Shown: positions 40,671 to 50,972 of the stretch, in pieces
How the letters are laid out: each line of letters opens with the position of its first letter
Numbering within the stretch: the stretch's first letter is position 1
Assembly: GCA_020186115.1 (NCBI GenBank)
Contig: WSYJ01000153.1
Coordinates: 62,001 to 126,000, forward strand
DNA: 64,000 bases
DNA from: Histomonas meleagridis
Lineage: Eukaryota > Parabasalia > Tritrichomonadida > Dientamoebidae
Direction: 5' to 3'
The notes under the pieces: generated by a model
What the model was told of the DNA's origin: nothing
The model's input: the letters and a program-made list of their open reading frames with translations, nothing else
Database searches by the model: none
Program-made: the position numbers and the translations under genes

Positions 40671-42727
40671 TATTTATTAAAGTTTATTTTATATATCTAA
40701 TTTTTCATACCGTTAAATAAAATTTATCATAATTTTTTGATACTCCTTTAATTGCTGCATGTGAAAATGGGTTTTTAGAAATTGCAAAATTGTTTCTTGC
40801 ACAAAAAAATATTCAACTCAATGATAAAAATATTTCTTTACAAAAGTTAAAATTAACTTTAACTATTTCGAACTTCAATAATTTATTTGGAATTTATTAA
40901 ATATATTTGATACAGCACTTTCTTTAGCTTCACATTATGGTCATGTTGAAATAGTAGAGTTAATGCTTAAACATGATAAAATTAATATTAATAATGAAAA
41001 TACTTTTTTATATAATAAAATTTTTGTTTTAATGAATTAATATTTATTATTAATACTTGGAATTTAATTGAATTGTTTTGGACGCCACTTATGGATGCAT
41101 CATATAATGGTCATATTGAAGTTGTTAAATTACTACTTAATCAAAAGAATATTAAAGTAAATATTGCAAATATTTTTATATTAAATTGAATTTTTGTATG
41201 AATAATTTAAAATTTCTTTATATTTATTGGAGTCTTTCCAAATGAAACAGCACTTATGTTAGCTACTCAAAATGATCATTTTGAAACAGATAAACATCTT
41301 ATTGATTATAAAGGAATTGAAATTAATGCATTGGATTTTTCTTTGTTTTGCTTGATAATAATTTTTGTTATTTGAAATTTCAAAATGAAATATAATGTTA
41401 GAATAAATAATGTTGGAATGCATTTATGATTCATGTGCTAATGGAAATTTAGATATCGTTAAATTATTTATTGGAAAAAAATGTTTTAATCTTAATGATC
41501 AAAATTTTTATTTCATTTTTTTGATGTTTATTTTATATTTTTGAAATTTATAACCAAATTTTGATGTTAAATATAAAATCATAAAACAGCACTTACATTA
41601 GCAACTGAAAAAAATAATGTTGAAGTCGTAAAATTACTTCTAGAACAAGAAGAAATCGACACTAATATTGAAGATATTTGGTTGTTCTATTTGATGTATA
41701 TTATAACAATTTGATATTTCAAAAAAATATTTGGAAATCATTTATATTATTTAATACGGCATTTATGATTGCATGTGCAAATAATTTTTCAGAAATAGTA
41801 AATTTATTTATTAACTATGGAATTGATGTAAATGCAAAAGATATTTATATGCTTTATTTAAAATTAATTTTAATAATTTAATATATCAAAATAATATTTG
41901 GATTTTATTTAAGCTATTTGAAACAATTCTTATGACTGCATCTAAAAAAGGTCATACAAAAATAGTTAAATTACTTTTTAAACATAAAGGAATTGATGTT
42001 AATACTAAAGATGCTTATTTGTTTTATTCAAGATTTTATTCAATTTTTTAATATTTATAAAAAATATTTGGAAATTATTTATATTATTCCAAACAGCACT
42101 TATGTTTGCATCTAAATATGGTAAAACAAAAATAGTTAAATTGCTTCTTTTGCAGGAAGGAATTGATATTAATGCTAAAGATATTTATATGTTTTGTTTA
42201 AAACTTATTTCAATAATTTGATGTTTCATAATATTTTTTGGTGTTAATTTAAAATATATATTTTAATATAGTAATTTATATATTACTAATATAGTATATA
42301 CTATTGCACTTATGAAAGCATCTCGGAATGGTAACATTGAAATTGTTGAAATTCTTCTTAAACGAAAAGAAACTGATATTAATTATAAAAATGTTTACTT
42401 AATTAATTCGATATTTATACTCATAATATTGGGTTTCAAATCTAATATTTGGAAATTATTAACATCATATTATACATCACTTATGTTTGCTTCTGAGTAT
42501 AATAACGTTGATATTGTTAAACTATTACTTGAACAAGATGGAATTGATGTAAATCCCAAAAATATTAAAATATTTTATTTAATATTTATTTTAACAATTT
42601 GATGATTCTTAATAACATTTGGAATATAATAAAATTATTTGAAACAGCGTTTGATTTAGCAAAATCTTATTGTTGCGATGAAACAATTGAATTTTTTGAA
42701 CAATACATAAATCAACACACTAAATAA

Positions 42728-43174
42728 TAAAATTTATAATTTTTTTTAGGTATAAAAAGAGTGGATCCGAATTGGAGACGTCCAATGAGAAATTTTGTAG
42801 TCACTTTTTCTTGCATAGACACATAAAATATCAAAAAGAAAAAAAATAAAATTATATTGTCTATATTCATATGAGCATTATGTATGTTTTTTAAAAAAAG
42901 TTAAAACTTTCGGAAAATTTCCCATAAATAAATATACGCAGAAGTGTCGTCAAGCTTTAAACAGTAGATAAATTAAAATTGATATTATCTGTTTCGATAA
43001 AAAGTTGGTAATATTCTCATTCACTTCATTTCATAACTTTACATAGTTTATTTTTCAATCAATATTTGGTCGAAACCACTTATAAAATTTTTGACAAAAT
43101 TTGAATTTAGTTTAACAAAAAAGTGACGTTCTACATCAAACAAAAAGTGACAGATTGATTTGGCGCCACAGTAA
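42728..43174. other. Intergenic region, no gene seen
   Basis: 3' flank of the ankyrin locus and 5' flank of the coiled-coil gene. No frame or promoter motif that I can support. Confidence 0.4.
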
Positions 43175-43471
43175 ATGAGCCGCGTTCCCTTAGCACCAAA
43201 AGTTGCGAATGCAAAGCAAATCACTGACGTCAAACCACAAGTTCAATCTCAACCTGAGCTCACGGAAGAAGAGTATACTGAGCAATGGAATTTAGAACAA
43301 CAGATACAATATCTTGAAAATGCACTTGAAGAAACCAATCGAATGAATTCAGAGCTCGAAAAAGAGGTTGCTCGTTTATCTAATGTTGAGAATGAGTTAG
43401 CACAACAAATTGAAGAGAACAACAAACTTTATGATCGATATTTGGAACTCAAAAAACAATGTGAATATTAA
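43175..43471 (+). CDS. Small coiled-coil protein
   Basis: 98 residues from ATG 43175. A flexible head (MSRVPLAPKVANAKQITDVK) precedes one long acidic coiled coil from about residue 38 (LEQQIQYLENALEETNRMNS... LYDRYLELKKQCEY) with clear heptads. Good coding character and a TAA stop in TAAAA. Converges on TOR with about 30 bp between. I do not recognise a family; small coiled coils of this size occur in kinetochore, basal-body and tethering complexes. Confidence 0.7.
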   Translation: MSRVPLAPKVANAKQITDVKPQVQSQPELTEEEYTEQWNLEQQIQYLENALEETNRMNSELEKEVARLSNVENELAQQIEENNKLYDRYLELKKQCEY

Positions 43472-43503
43472 AAAAAAAATTTAAAAACTCCTTTTTAGAA
43501 AAT

Positions 43504-46500
43504 TTACCACCAGGGGAACCACCCTCTAAACATCATACATAAATTCCTTACACTTGACGCTTGAGCGATTAATTTGTCGACTTGATCATTCACACTTAAC
43601 AGTACGCCAGGCTCGAAATCTCCTCCGTTTAACTTATCCTTAATCCTATTCATGATCAAAATTGCGGAGGAACTTTCTTGGTTATTATTATCATTCACTT
43701 CCACTTCTTTGTTCTCACATATCCATTGTCTCAGCGGGTCATAAATGAACACTTCCAACAATCCGATGATTGTGTTACCGTTTTTCCTCAACAATTCCAT
43801 AACGTTTTGACAACAGCTCCTAAACGTTCCTTCGATACGACTTACTTCCAAAGCGTTTTGTAACATTCTCGTTAACCTAAATGGAACAACTTCGGGGAAC
43901 TTATCTCTATGCATAGCGACTTCGAAACAATCGCCGAAGTCGATGTGCACCAATTTCGCGCTTCTTTTCTTGATCATTATGTTACACATATGTCGATCAC
44001 CTAAACCTAATATGTAACCAGCCATCGAAGTCATTGCTAATGAAGTTGTATAAGTTGTTCGACGTTCGATCCAATGATTGGAATCATCAGCTAAAGCGAA
44101 TATCATATGTTTCAAGTCGTTACCTTTTTGTACTTTTAATCCTTTACGGAACGCGTTTAATTTCTCATTACAAAATGGTAACGATTCGAACTTCGGACAC
44201 ATTTTATAAGTCGATTGATATTCTATTTCTAATGGTACATTATGTTTTTCACGATAACTCTTAACAAGATCATATAAAGTATTACATTCAGGTACCCAAC
44301 CTATTAAACCTACTTCATTAGTTAATGGTATAACTTTATAAGTAGTAATACCTAATTTATTCTTTAATGGCATTGTCGAATGTAATACAAATGAGTTAAC
44401 TAAAGTAAAGAATTGCATTACACGTTCATCTAATCGAGTATCTTCATGCGCCTTTAATAAAAATGTATATTTAATTCCATCACTACCAATTAATGCCATT
44501 CGTCGAGGCCTTTGTTTACTTTTCATGACAGTCATTGTCGGATCTACATAAGTTAAGTTAATTAATGGTCGATTAAATTTATATGTACCAGGTACTACAA
44601 GTTGAGTATCTTTAAGATTATATAATAAAGGTGAAGCATCTTTAAGTGATATTATTGTTAAGTCATTAATTATGGGCTTAAGTTTATGGAATACATTAAT
44701 ATAATTCCCCCATGCTTGGAATAAACATTCGTCAGTATTTAATTCTTTATATTTCTTAATCCATGATTCTGATATTGATAATATTTGTCCAAATTGTCGT
44801 TCAAATATTATCTCATAAAATGTTTCGGGTTTATTTGTAATAAGTTTATGATAAGGTAATAATAAATTTATCATTTCTTCATTATCTTTACGTGTGATAT
44901 AAGCACGTGAAGCTTCATCTAATATCGAATACCACATTTCCCACCATGAAACTGCTGTACGGATTAATTCATTAGCTAATGTTAATATTTGTTTAACAAT
45001 TGTTGGATAACGAATTCGTAATCGATTAAAGATAGAAGTAGCAATTCTTTTACGATCACTTAATGTATCATCTTTAATTGGGACCATTAATGAATATAAT
45101 ACTACATGAGGTTGTTGTAAGCCAATAATACTAATTAATTCTTGAATTAATTTCCGTAAATTAGAATCAGTCGAATTTGATCTTGCGATAATTTGTGGTA
45201 AGACATCAATCCATACTGATACAGGTAAAGATGAAATATTATCATTAAACTTCTTATATAATTCAATGTTACCTCTTCTAAATAATATGGATAAAATTCG
45301 TAAAGTAAATGGTAATGGATCTGATTGATTTAATGATAAACCATTTAATAAACCACATAATGATTCTGTTAAATAAGAATTTTCTTTAGTTTCTTCATAT
45401 AATTGTAAATTAACTTGTGACCATAATGACCATATATCAGATGTAATGTTATTCTTGTTTGTAATTATATATTTAAATTGTTCATATGATTCATTTAATT
45501 GATTCATTTCCATTCGCCATTTACCAATAATTAAATGAGACATTTCATTATTTAATGGTATTTTTTCGATTGCTTCTTCTTTCTTATTTAATGCCCATAA
45601 TAATCGACATTCCATTAATTGGAAAATCGAATTTTCATAATTTTTATTATTATTTTTAAGATAATTTAATGTATCATTAGCTAAGTCATATTTTCCTTGT
45701 TTAATTGAACATTTTAAGAATTTCTTAAATTCATTATTTAAATCAGTAATATTTAATGCTAATGATCGAATACATAAAGTTTCATGCATTATCTCAGGAT
45801 CATTAGGTAAATGCGAAAATCGTAATTGCCATGTATGAATAATACGTTTTAATTCTTCTTCTAAATTAATACGTTCTTCATATACGGCATTTTCTAATTG
45901 TTTTTTAATCTTCAAATAACGTATAACTTCTTCGATTTCAGTTCCATAAGAAACTTTAGAAAAATTATTATAAACACGTTCATAATCTTCAGAAATCATT
46001 GGGAATATTAAATCGGAATATTTAATTCTCATTTGATTAATTAATTTCTCTGCTTGATCATATTCTCCTTTAATAGTATGATATAAACTTCGATAATATA
46101 ATCCATCTAAAGTATCATTACTATTTAATTGTTTCGTAGAACTTAAGAATTCATCACGTTCAAATAATCGCCATTCTGCTGCTGCTTTATATAATATCCA
46201 ATTTTTACCATTCGATGCTTTCTTTAATTCAGAATATTTCGATAATGCTCTTAAACAATTAAGTTTACCTTTATATAATTGTTCATTCTTAGGTGATTTC
46301 TCTAAGTCATTACTATATAATGTTAATGCTTCATCCCATAATCCTAAACTTTCTGATAATATTGCTTTAGTAGGGAAACCTCTTTGTTTAGTAATTCGTA
46401 AAATACCATTAGCAGCTAAAGGTAAACCTAATTGTTGATTAAATACAATTAATTTCTCTGTTTGTGAATTATCACAAATATCAAATAATTCTTCAGAAGC

Positions 46501-49500
46501 TCTTAACGCTTGAGCAATTCTATCAGCAGCTTGAGCTTTCTCAGTAATTATTTCATTTTTAATTAAACTTTGACCTCCAATAACTTCAATTATTTCAATT
46601 ACATCTAAAAAATGTCGAACTACATTACGAGGTGTACCATTACAATGAAAGAATTGATTTAATATTACATCTAATGAATCATTATTCACTGATTTTAATT
46701 GGAAATAAAATAATGCAAATGCTATAGGATATAAAGCTTCACGTATACCAGAATGTTTTTCAATGATTGTATCACATGCAGATATTGCACGTGATGAAGA
46801 ATATCGTACTAATAATGAAAACAATTCATCACACCATTTAATCCATTGACTTTCATCAAAATCTGCTTGTGGTTTAGGGAAATCAATTTTAGGTATATCA
46901 TTATTTAATGACATATTTTTAGATGATTTAGTACGATCATGTGATGAAGGTAAATTCGGTTGAAATGGATTAATGATATAATCGGGTGGTTTTTCACCAG
47001 CTTCTAAACATAATATATAAGCCTTTAAATTAGTATTATTATAAAAATTAAAAACAGATGTTAAATGTGGTATATATAATAAAAATTGTTGTTCTAAATG
47101 AATACCAACTACAAATACTATGTTTAAAGCTTTATCATGTAATGTAGGATTCATTTGAACTATATGAATCATAGTTCGTAATACTTGTGATGAAAACTTT
47201 TGTGCTCCACCATTTACTAATATATCTTTTAATGTGGATAACATATCACCAATTGATTCTTTAGCATGATTAGATATCCAACTTAATAAAGGTGGATATA
47301 ATATATGATCAACTGTTTGTACTGCTAAACCAAATGAATATACTGCTAATAATATTGTTGTAACATATTTAATATCAGAATGTGTTAAATATTTAACAAA
47401 TAAACTTGCAATACGTGGTAAATGTGGAATATATGCATCAGGTAAATATAACATCATCCAATTAGAAATACGTGTTAAAAGTGATTGATCTAATTTAGTC
47501 CAATTATTACATATTAAATCAACTGCATGTGGTACTAATGGTGTAAATCGTTCACCTAAAACTGTTATTAATGTTGACATGTTTTTAATTAAGACAGAAA
47601 TAGTTGAAGCATTATTAGATGTAATCATAAATGTAATTCGTTTTAAGATTTCTGCTTCAAGTTCTTCAGTAATCATAAATCTATGTGCACGTAATATATT
47701 TAAAAATGATTCAATTGCTATCGAATGTAATGAAGATAAATTATCTTCTAATAATATATCTAATAAATTTAATGATGCTACACCTACTGAAGCCATTGTT
47801 AATGCTTCAATTGCTTCATCTGGTGTATATTTAGTTAAATAAATATTAGGCGTATTTAATGAAGGAGTTTCTGAATCAGTTTGTGTTTGTGTATGTAAAT
47901 CAGATACAATTCGTGGTGATAAAGGTCCAATCGAACTTAATAACTTAAGGAATTTAACTCGTGATTCTTCATTAGTTTGTACACTTGATAAATCAAATAA
48001 TCGAATAATTAAATCACGTTGTGGTCCATATATACTAAACTTTAAATCAGTATAATCTAATGCTGATTGTAATAAGTTTCGTGCAGCATTAATTTTCTTT
48101 TGTGACGCATGAATTAATAAACAATTATTAATATGATTTGCTAACTTATCAATATTAACTGCTTGTGGTGATAATGGTAATATTTGTGCTAATAATTGTA
48201 TCGCTGCTGTAAATAATGGTTGTGTAGAATTTAATAAATAATTAATTAAAAATTGCGCAAATGGTACAAGTAATTGTTTTGCATGTTCAGCAAAGATCTT
48301 TTTAGGATCAGAAAATGCTGCATGTGATACATATAAGAAACATTCAATATGTTCCTTATAAATAACATTCGAATGTTCTAAATCATGAACTTTTTCAGTA
48401 AGAAAATCATTTAATAATTCCGATGCTTCTTTAATATGTGTTAACTTTGCAATATATTTTAATGCTTTTAAGCGTATTTCTGCTGTTAAATCATGTAATA
48501 ATGATTGTAAAAATGGTAATATGCTTTCATCTGATGGATGTTTCATTAAGTTCTTCATTAAATATTGTTGATGTTCATTATTACTTTCAGTGGAAATAAC
48601 TGCTAAAACTCGTTGAACTACTTCAATTGTTGGATTCTTCTTTTGATACCATAAGACAAATCGTGATGCTGCTTTTCGTGTACTAAAATTCTTATTTGTC
48701 ATTAATAATGAATATTGTAAGACTAATTCAACTGAATATGATTCAACTGGAATTCCCATCTTTTCTAAACATTCAAATGCATTAATAATTGAAGTAGGTG
48801 ATGATGAACCATCTAACAATATCGTATTAGCAATGGATAAAACTCGTTGATCTAAAAATTCTGAATGTGTTGGTAAAATTTTCTTGCAATTAACAAGCCC
48901 TTCAATTAGCCGGGACGATAGGGGAACGTTAAAGACTACGTTGATGTGTTTGCCAAATAACTCTTCATTTGTAGTAAGAATAGCAGTATAACAATATGCT
49001 GCTTGGTCAGTATCAATTAATTCTTCAACACTTTTACGACATTTGTCAAGACGTTTAGTTTCAGATTTAGATACAACTCCTTTACGTGCAAATAAATAAT
49101 TACCTAAGCTAAGCAATGCCTCATTGCGATTTTGAACCTTTTTTCGGATTTGAGGTGTAAATGCTTTTAATATTGAAACATTTATATCATCTGTAAAAAG
49201 TCCAGGATTACAGACATAACAAAGTGGAAGAATTTGATATCCAGCAAGTTTAACTGCAGGTTCTTTAGATGAGAAGAAGTTAAGTGGAACTGAATTAAAT
49301 TTCAAAAAATTGATATTATTTGAATCAGATGCAATGATAAGTTCGATGGCCTTACAAGCAATCTCAATCGAATCTGCCTTATTGCTGTTGATACATGTCA
49401 TGAGATTTTGACATAAAATATTGATTGGGAAATGACAAGTATCGATGTTATCAAGTGCACACTTAAGAGCTTCTAAACCACACTCTAAGACTTCTGGTGA

Positions 49501-50076
49501 TGGCTCTTGTAGTCCTGCTTGAAATACTGCTAAAATTGTTTTATCTGATACAAGTGAATTTATATATGTTGGAAAATGATTATATAACATGGTAAGAGAT
49601 GTAAAAGCTATAGTTGGAGAAATACCTTCTTTCTTTTTTTGTGCAAATAATTGAATTGCATCAATAAAAGGTACTAAAACACCTTCAATTGATTTCGGAA
49701 CTGTTCGTTTTAACCAAAGAATAACTCGATTTAAATAATGCCAGAAAACCTTAGTGGTAACTAGTTGAGTGTTTTCTAATATATGAATTATACGGTTAGC
49801 TTTTTGGATTTTATTTCCTAAATCAATTCCAATTAATGAGTTAAGAAGAATTATGTTGGTACATGAATTACCTTCTCTGTTGATTTCTCCGAAAACGTCT
49901 GTAAAGAAGTCTTGGACTGTATTTTGCTCTTTTTTGATTAGATATTGTTGTTCGATAAATACTTCGAATTTGTGCATCAAAATCTTAAATTCGAGTTTGT
50001 TATATGAAGAAAGTTGGTTTGTGACTTCATTGATAAAATGACGGACTTTTATTCCTACGTTTTCGTTATCAATCAT
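43504..50076 (-). CDS. TOR: TOR (target of rapamycin) kinase
   Basis: 2190 residues. HEAT-repeat N-terminus (about 1-1150), FAT region (about 1150-1620), FRB at about 1697-1800 (ELIRTAVSWWEMWYSILDEAS to FQAWGNYINVFHKL), kinase domain (RRMALIGSDGIKYTFLLK, GLGDRHMCNIM at about 2022, HIDFGDCFEVAMHRDKFP at about 2042) and FATC closing with LCMMFRGWFPWW. All catalytic motifs are intact. In the FRB, the serine (DEASRAY), tryptophan (QAW) and phenylalanine (NVF) that contact rapamycin-FKBP12 in mTOR are kept, while mTOR F2039 is isoleucine. TOR controls growth, translation and autophagy through TORC1/TORC2. It is slightly shorter than animal mTOR (2549). Confidence 0.97.
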   Translation of the reverse strand: MIDNENVGIKVRHFINEVTNQLSSYNKLEFKILMHKFEVFIEQQYLIKKEQNTVQDFFTDVFGEINREGNSCTNIILLNSLIGIDLGNKIQKANRIIHILENTQLVTTKVFWHYLNRVILWLKRTVPKSIEGVLVPFIDAIQLFAQKKKEGISPTIAFTSLTMLYNHFPTYINSLVSDKTILAVFQAGLQEPSPEVLECGLEALKCALDNIDTCHFPINILCQNLMTCINSNKADSIEIACKAIELIIASDSNNINFLKFNSVPLNFFSSKEPAVKLAGYQILPLCYVCNPGLFTDDINVSILKAFTPQIRKKVQNRNEALLSLGNYLFARKGVVSKSETKRLDKCRKSVEELIDTDQAAYCYTAILTTNEELFGKHINVVFNVPLSSRLIEGLVNCKKILPTHSEFLDQRVLSIANTILLDGSSSPTSIINAFECLEKMGIPVESYSVELVLQYSLLMTNKNFSTRKAASRFVLWYQKKNPTIEVVQRVLAVISTESNNEHQQYLMKNLMKHPSDESILPFLQSLLHDLTAEIRLKALKYIAKLTHIKEASELLNDFLTEKVHDLEHSNVIYKEHIECFLYVSHAAFSDPKKIFAEHAKQLLVPFAQFLINYLLNSTQPLFTAAIQLLAQILPLSPQAVNIDKLANHINNCLLIHASQKKINAARNLLQSALDYTDLKFSIYGPQRDLIIRLFDLSSVQTNEESRVKFLKLLSSIGPLSPRIVSDLHTQTQTDSETPSLNTPNIYLTKYTPDEAIEALTMASVGVASLNLLDILLEDNLSSLHSIAIESFLNILRAHRFMITEELEAEILKRITFMITSNNASTISVLIKNMSTLITVLGERFTPLVPHAVDLICNNWTKLDQSLLTRISNWMMLYLPDAYIPHLPRIASLFVKYLTHSDIKYVTTILLAVYSFGLAVQTVDHILYPPLLSWISNHAKESIGDMLSTLKDILVNGGAQKFSSQVLRTMIHIVQMNPTLHDKALNIVFVVGIHLEQQFLLYIPHLTSVFNFYNNTNLKAYILCLEAGEKPPDYIINPFQPNLPSSHDRTKSSKNMSLNNDIPKIDFPKPQADFDESQWIKWCDELFSLLVRYSSSRAISACDTIIEKHSGIREALYPIAFALFYFQLKSVNNDSLDVILNQFFHCNGTPRNVVRHFLDVIEIIEVIGGQSLIKNEIITEKAQAADRIAQALRASEELFDICDNSQTEKLIVFNQQLGLPLAANGILRITKQRGFPTKAILSESLGLWDEALTLYSNDLEKSPKNEQLYKGKLNCLRALSKYSELKKASNGKNWILYKAAAEWRLFERDEFLSSTKQLNSNDTLDGLYYRSLYHTIKGEYDQAEKLINQMRIKYSDLIFPMISEDYERVYNNFSKVSYGTEIEEVIRYLKIKKQLENAVYEERINLEEELKRIIHTWQLRFSHLPNDPEIMHETLCIRSLALNITDLNNEFKKFLKCSIKQGKYDLANDTLNYLKNNNKNYENSIFQLMECRLLWALNKKEEAIEKIPLNNEMSHLIIGKWRMEMNQLNESYEQFKYIITNKNNITSDIWSLWSQVNLQLYEETKENSYLTESLCGLLNGLSLNQSDPLPFTLRILSILFRRGNIELYKKFNDNISSLPVSVWIDVLPQIIARSNSTDSNLRKLIQELISIIGLQQPHVVLYSLMVPIKDDTLSDRKRIATSIFNRLRIRYPTIVKQILTLANELIRTAVSWWEMWYSILDEASRAYITRKDNEEMINLLLPYHKLITNKPETFYEIIFERQFGQILSISESWIKKYKELNTDECLFQAWGNYINVFHKLKPIINDLTIISLKDASPLLYNLKDTQLVVPGTYKFNRPLINLTYVDPTMTVMKSKQRPRRMALIGSDGIKYTFLLKAHEDTRLDERVMQFFTLVNSFVLHSTMPLKNKLGITTYKVIPLTNEVGLIGWVPECNTLYDLVKSYREKHNVPLEIEYQSTYKMCPKFESLPFCNEKLNAFRKGLKVQKGNDLKHMIFALADDSNHWIERRTTYTTSLAMTSMAGYILGLGDRHMCNIMIKKRSAKLVHIDFGDCFEVAMHRDKFPEVVPFRLTRMLQNALEVSRIEGTFRSCCQNVMELLRKNGNTIIGLLEVFIYDPLRQWICENKEVEVNDNNNQESSSAILIMNRIKDKLNGGDFEPGVLLSVNDQVDKLIAQASSVRNLCMMFRGWFPWW

Positions 50077-50091
50077 TTTTAATAACTTCTA

Positions 50092-50099
50092 AAACCGTC
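50092..50099 (-). promoter_or_regulatory. M3-like element of TOR
   Basis: Minus-strand GACGGTTT, about 16 nt before ATG 50076. Confidence 0.5.
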
Positions 50100-50384
50100 G
50101 TAACTGACATGTGATGTGATATCATGTCAAAAAAACATAAAAGAAAAATTTGACAAATGACTTCACAAAAAATCACGATTTAAAGCATAAAGGTAGTAAT
50201 CTAAATAAATGATATACATACTGAGGTGCAATTTGTTATGACATAACTTTGATAAAAATAAAAATGCATCTATATTCAAATGATTAAATAATAATTACCA
50301 AAAGTTAATACTGTATAAACAAATTAAAGGTAACTCATAAAGATAATGTAAATAAAACTTTTAAAATATTTGTGAAACATCAAC

Positions 50385-50415
<31 letters not shown>

Positions 50416-50972
50416 TAAATAAAATTTAAACAAATACTGTTTACATTTTTAAATATTATAATCCATAACTATAATATTTTTTTGGTACAAATTATTTATA
50501 TAAGTGATTAATTAATAGGATTTTATGTTTTTACTGGACTTACAAATGCAGCAAATCTAAGCAAAGGTTCAACAGCTCTCTCATTTTCAAATCAATGATT
50601 TGACATGCCTCCTGATTTATAATCACTCCTAAGCCTTCTTCGACTACATCACAAACACCAAGGACACTTTCAATTTCTATTATAACATATCAAAATGTAT
50701 CTACAAAGGATTTAACTTATATTAAGGATGAACTTACAAATGTGTAACGATTAAAGCAAATCCCAAAAATTCCACTTCATTAAAACTCAGAGTTTATGAC
50801 CAAATTAAAAATTGTGGAAATTCTGTCACATCCAGAATTCATAATGAATGTCTTTAAATCACTAAGCAAAGACAGCATATCCAATGTAACATAATCAAAT
50901 CCAAAAAGTAAACACACAGCAAACATTAGTTACACAAATAAATATTTAAATAGAATTTTGTTATTTTTTTAT
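50100..50972. other. Intergenic region with weak coding-like fragments
   Basis: Mostly AT-rich. On the minus strand near 50550-50690 a run reads EIESVLGVCDVVEEGLGVII to a TAA, and on the plus strand 50796-50897 reads MTKLKIVEILSHPEFIMNVF to TAA. Both look protein-like but are short and have no partner, so they may be remnants of a solenoid protein. Neither is supported as a gene. Confidence 0.25.
50385..50410. repeat. (TA)13 microsatellite
   Basis: Perfect alternating TA over 26 nt. Confidence 0.95.

Larger units (their letters stand above)
39347..42643 (+). repeat. Ankyrin module/spacer array 2
   Basis: Spacers: 39347-39357 joined to 40673-40741 (80 nt once the transposon and one TA are left out), 40832-40911, 41002-41081, 41172-41246 (75), 41337-41416, 41506-41585, 41676-41755, 41843-41922, 42013-42092, 42183-42302 (120), 42393-42473 (81) and 42564-42643. 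Nine of twelve are exactly 80 nt. The 81-nt spacer happens to keep the frame open through the linker YLINSIFILIILGFKSNIW; the 120-nt one carries about 40 extra nt of AT-rich, partly palindromic sequence. Modules are 90 nt except 89 at 41417 and 87 at 41756. Confidence 0.9.
38146..42727 (+). pseudogene. Second DUF3447/ankyrin-array locus, disrupted
   Basis: A paralogue of the gene at 516-3781 with the same plan: a DUF3447 head, twelve spacers, eleven full ankyrin modules and a short last module ending in TAA (42725-42727). The head reads from ATG 38146 (or 38194, which has an M3-like GACCGTTT at 38151-38158 before it). It shifts frame at 39031-39040, where 10 nt replace the 12 nt found in the first gene, then continues to KNPRTNINVKN. 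Further damage: one base is missing in the module 41417-41505, and a Tc1/mariner element lies in the first spacer. The modules themselves otherwise stay open. It is therefore probably dead, unlike copy 1. Confidence 0.75.

Noticed and set aside
47579-47842. Plus-strand frames inside the TOR gene
   Set aside because: Antisense to an uninterrupted 2190-residue TOR frame.
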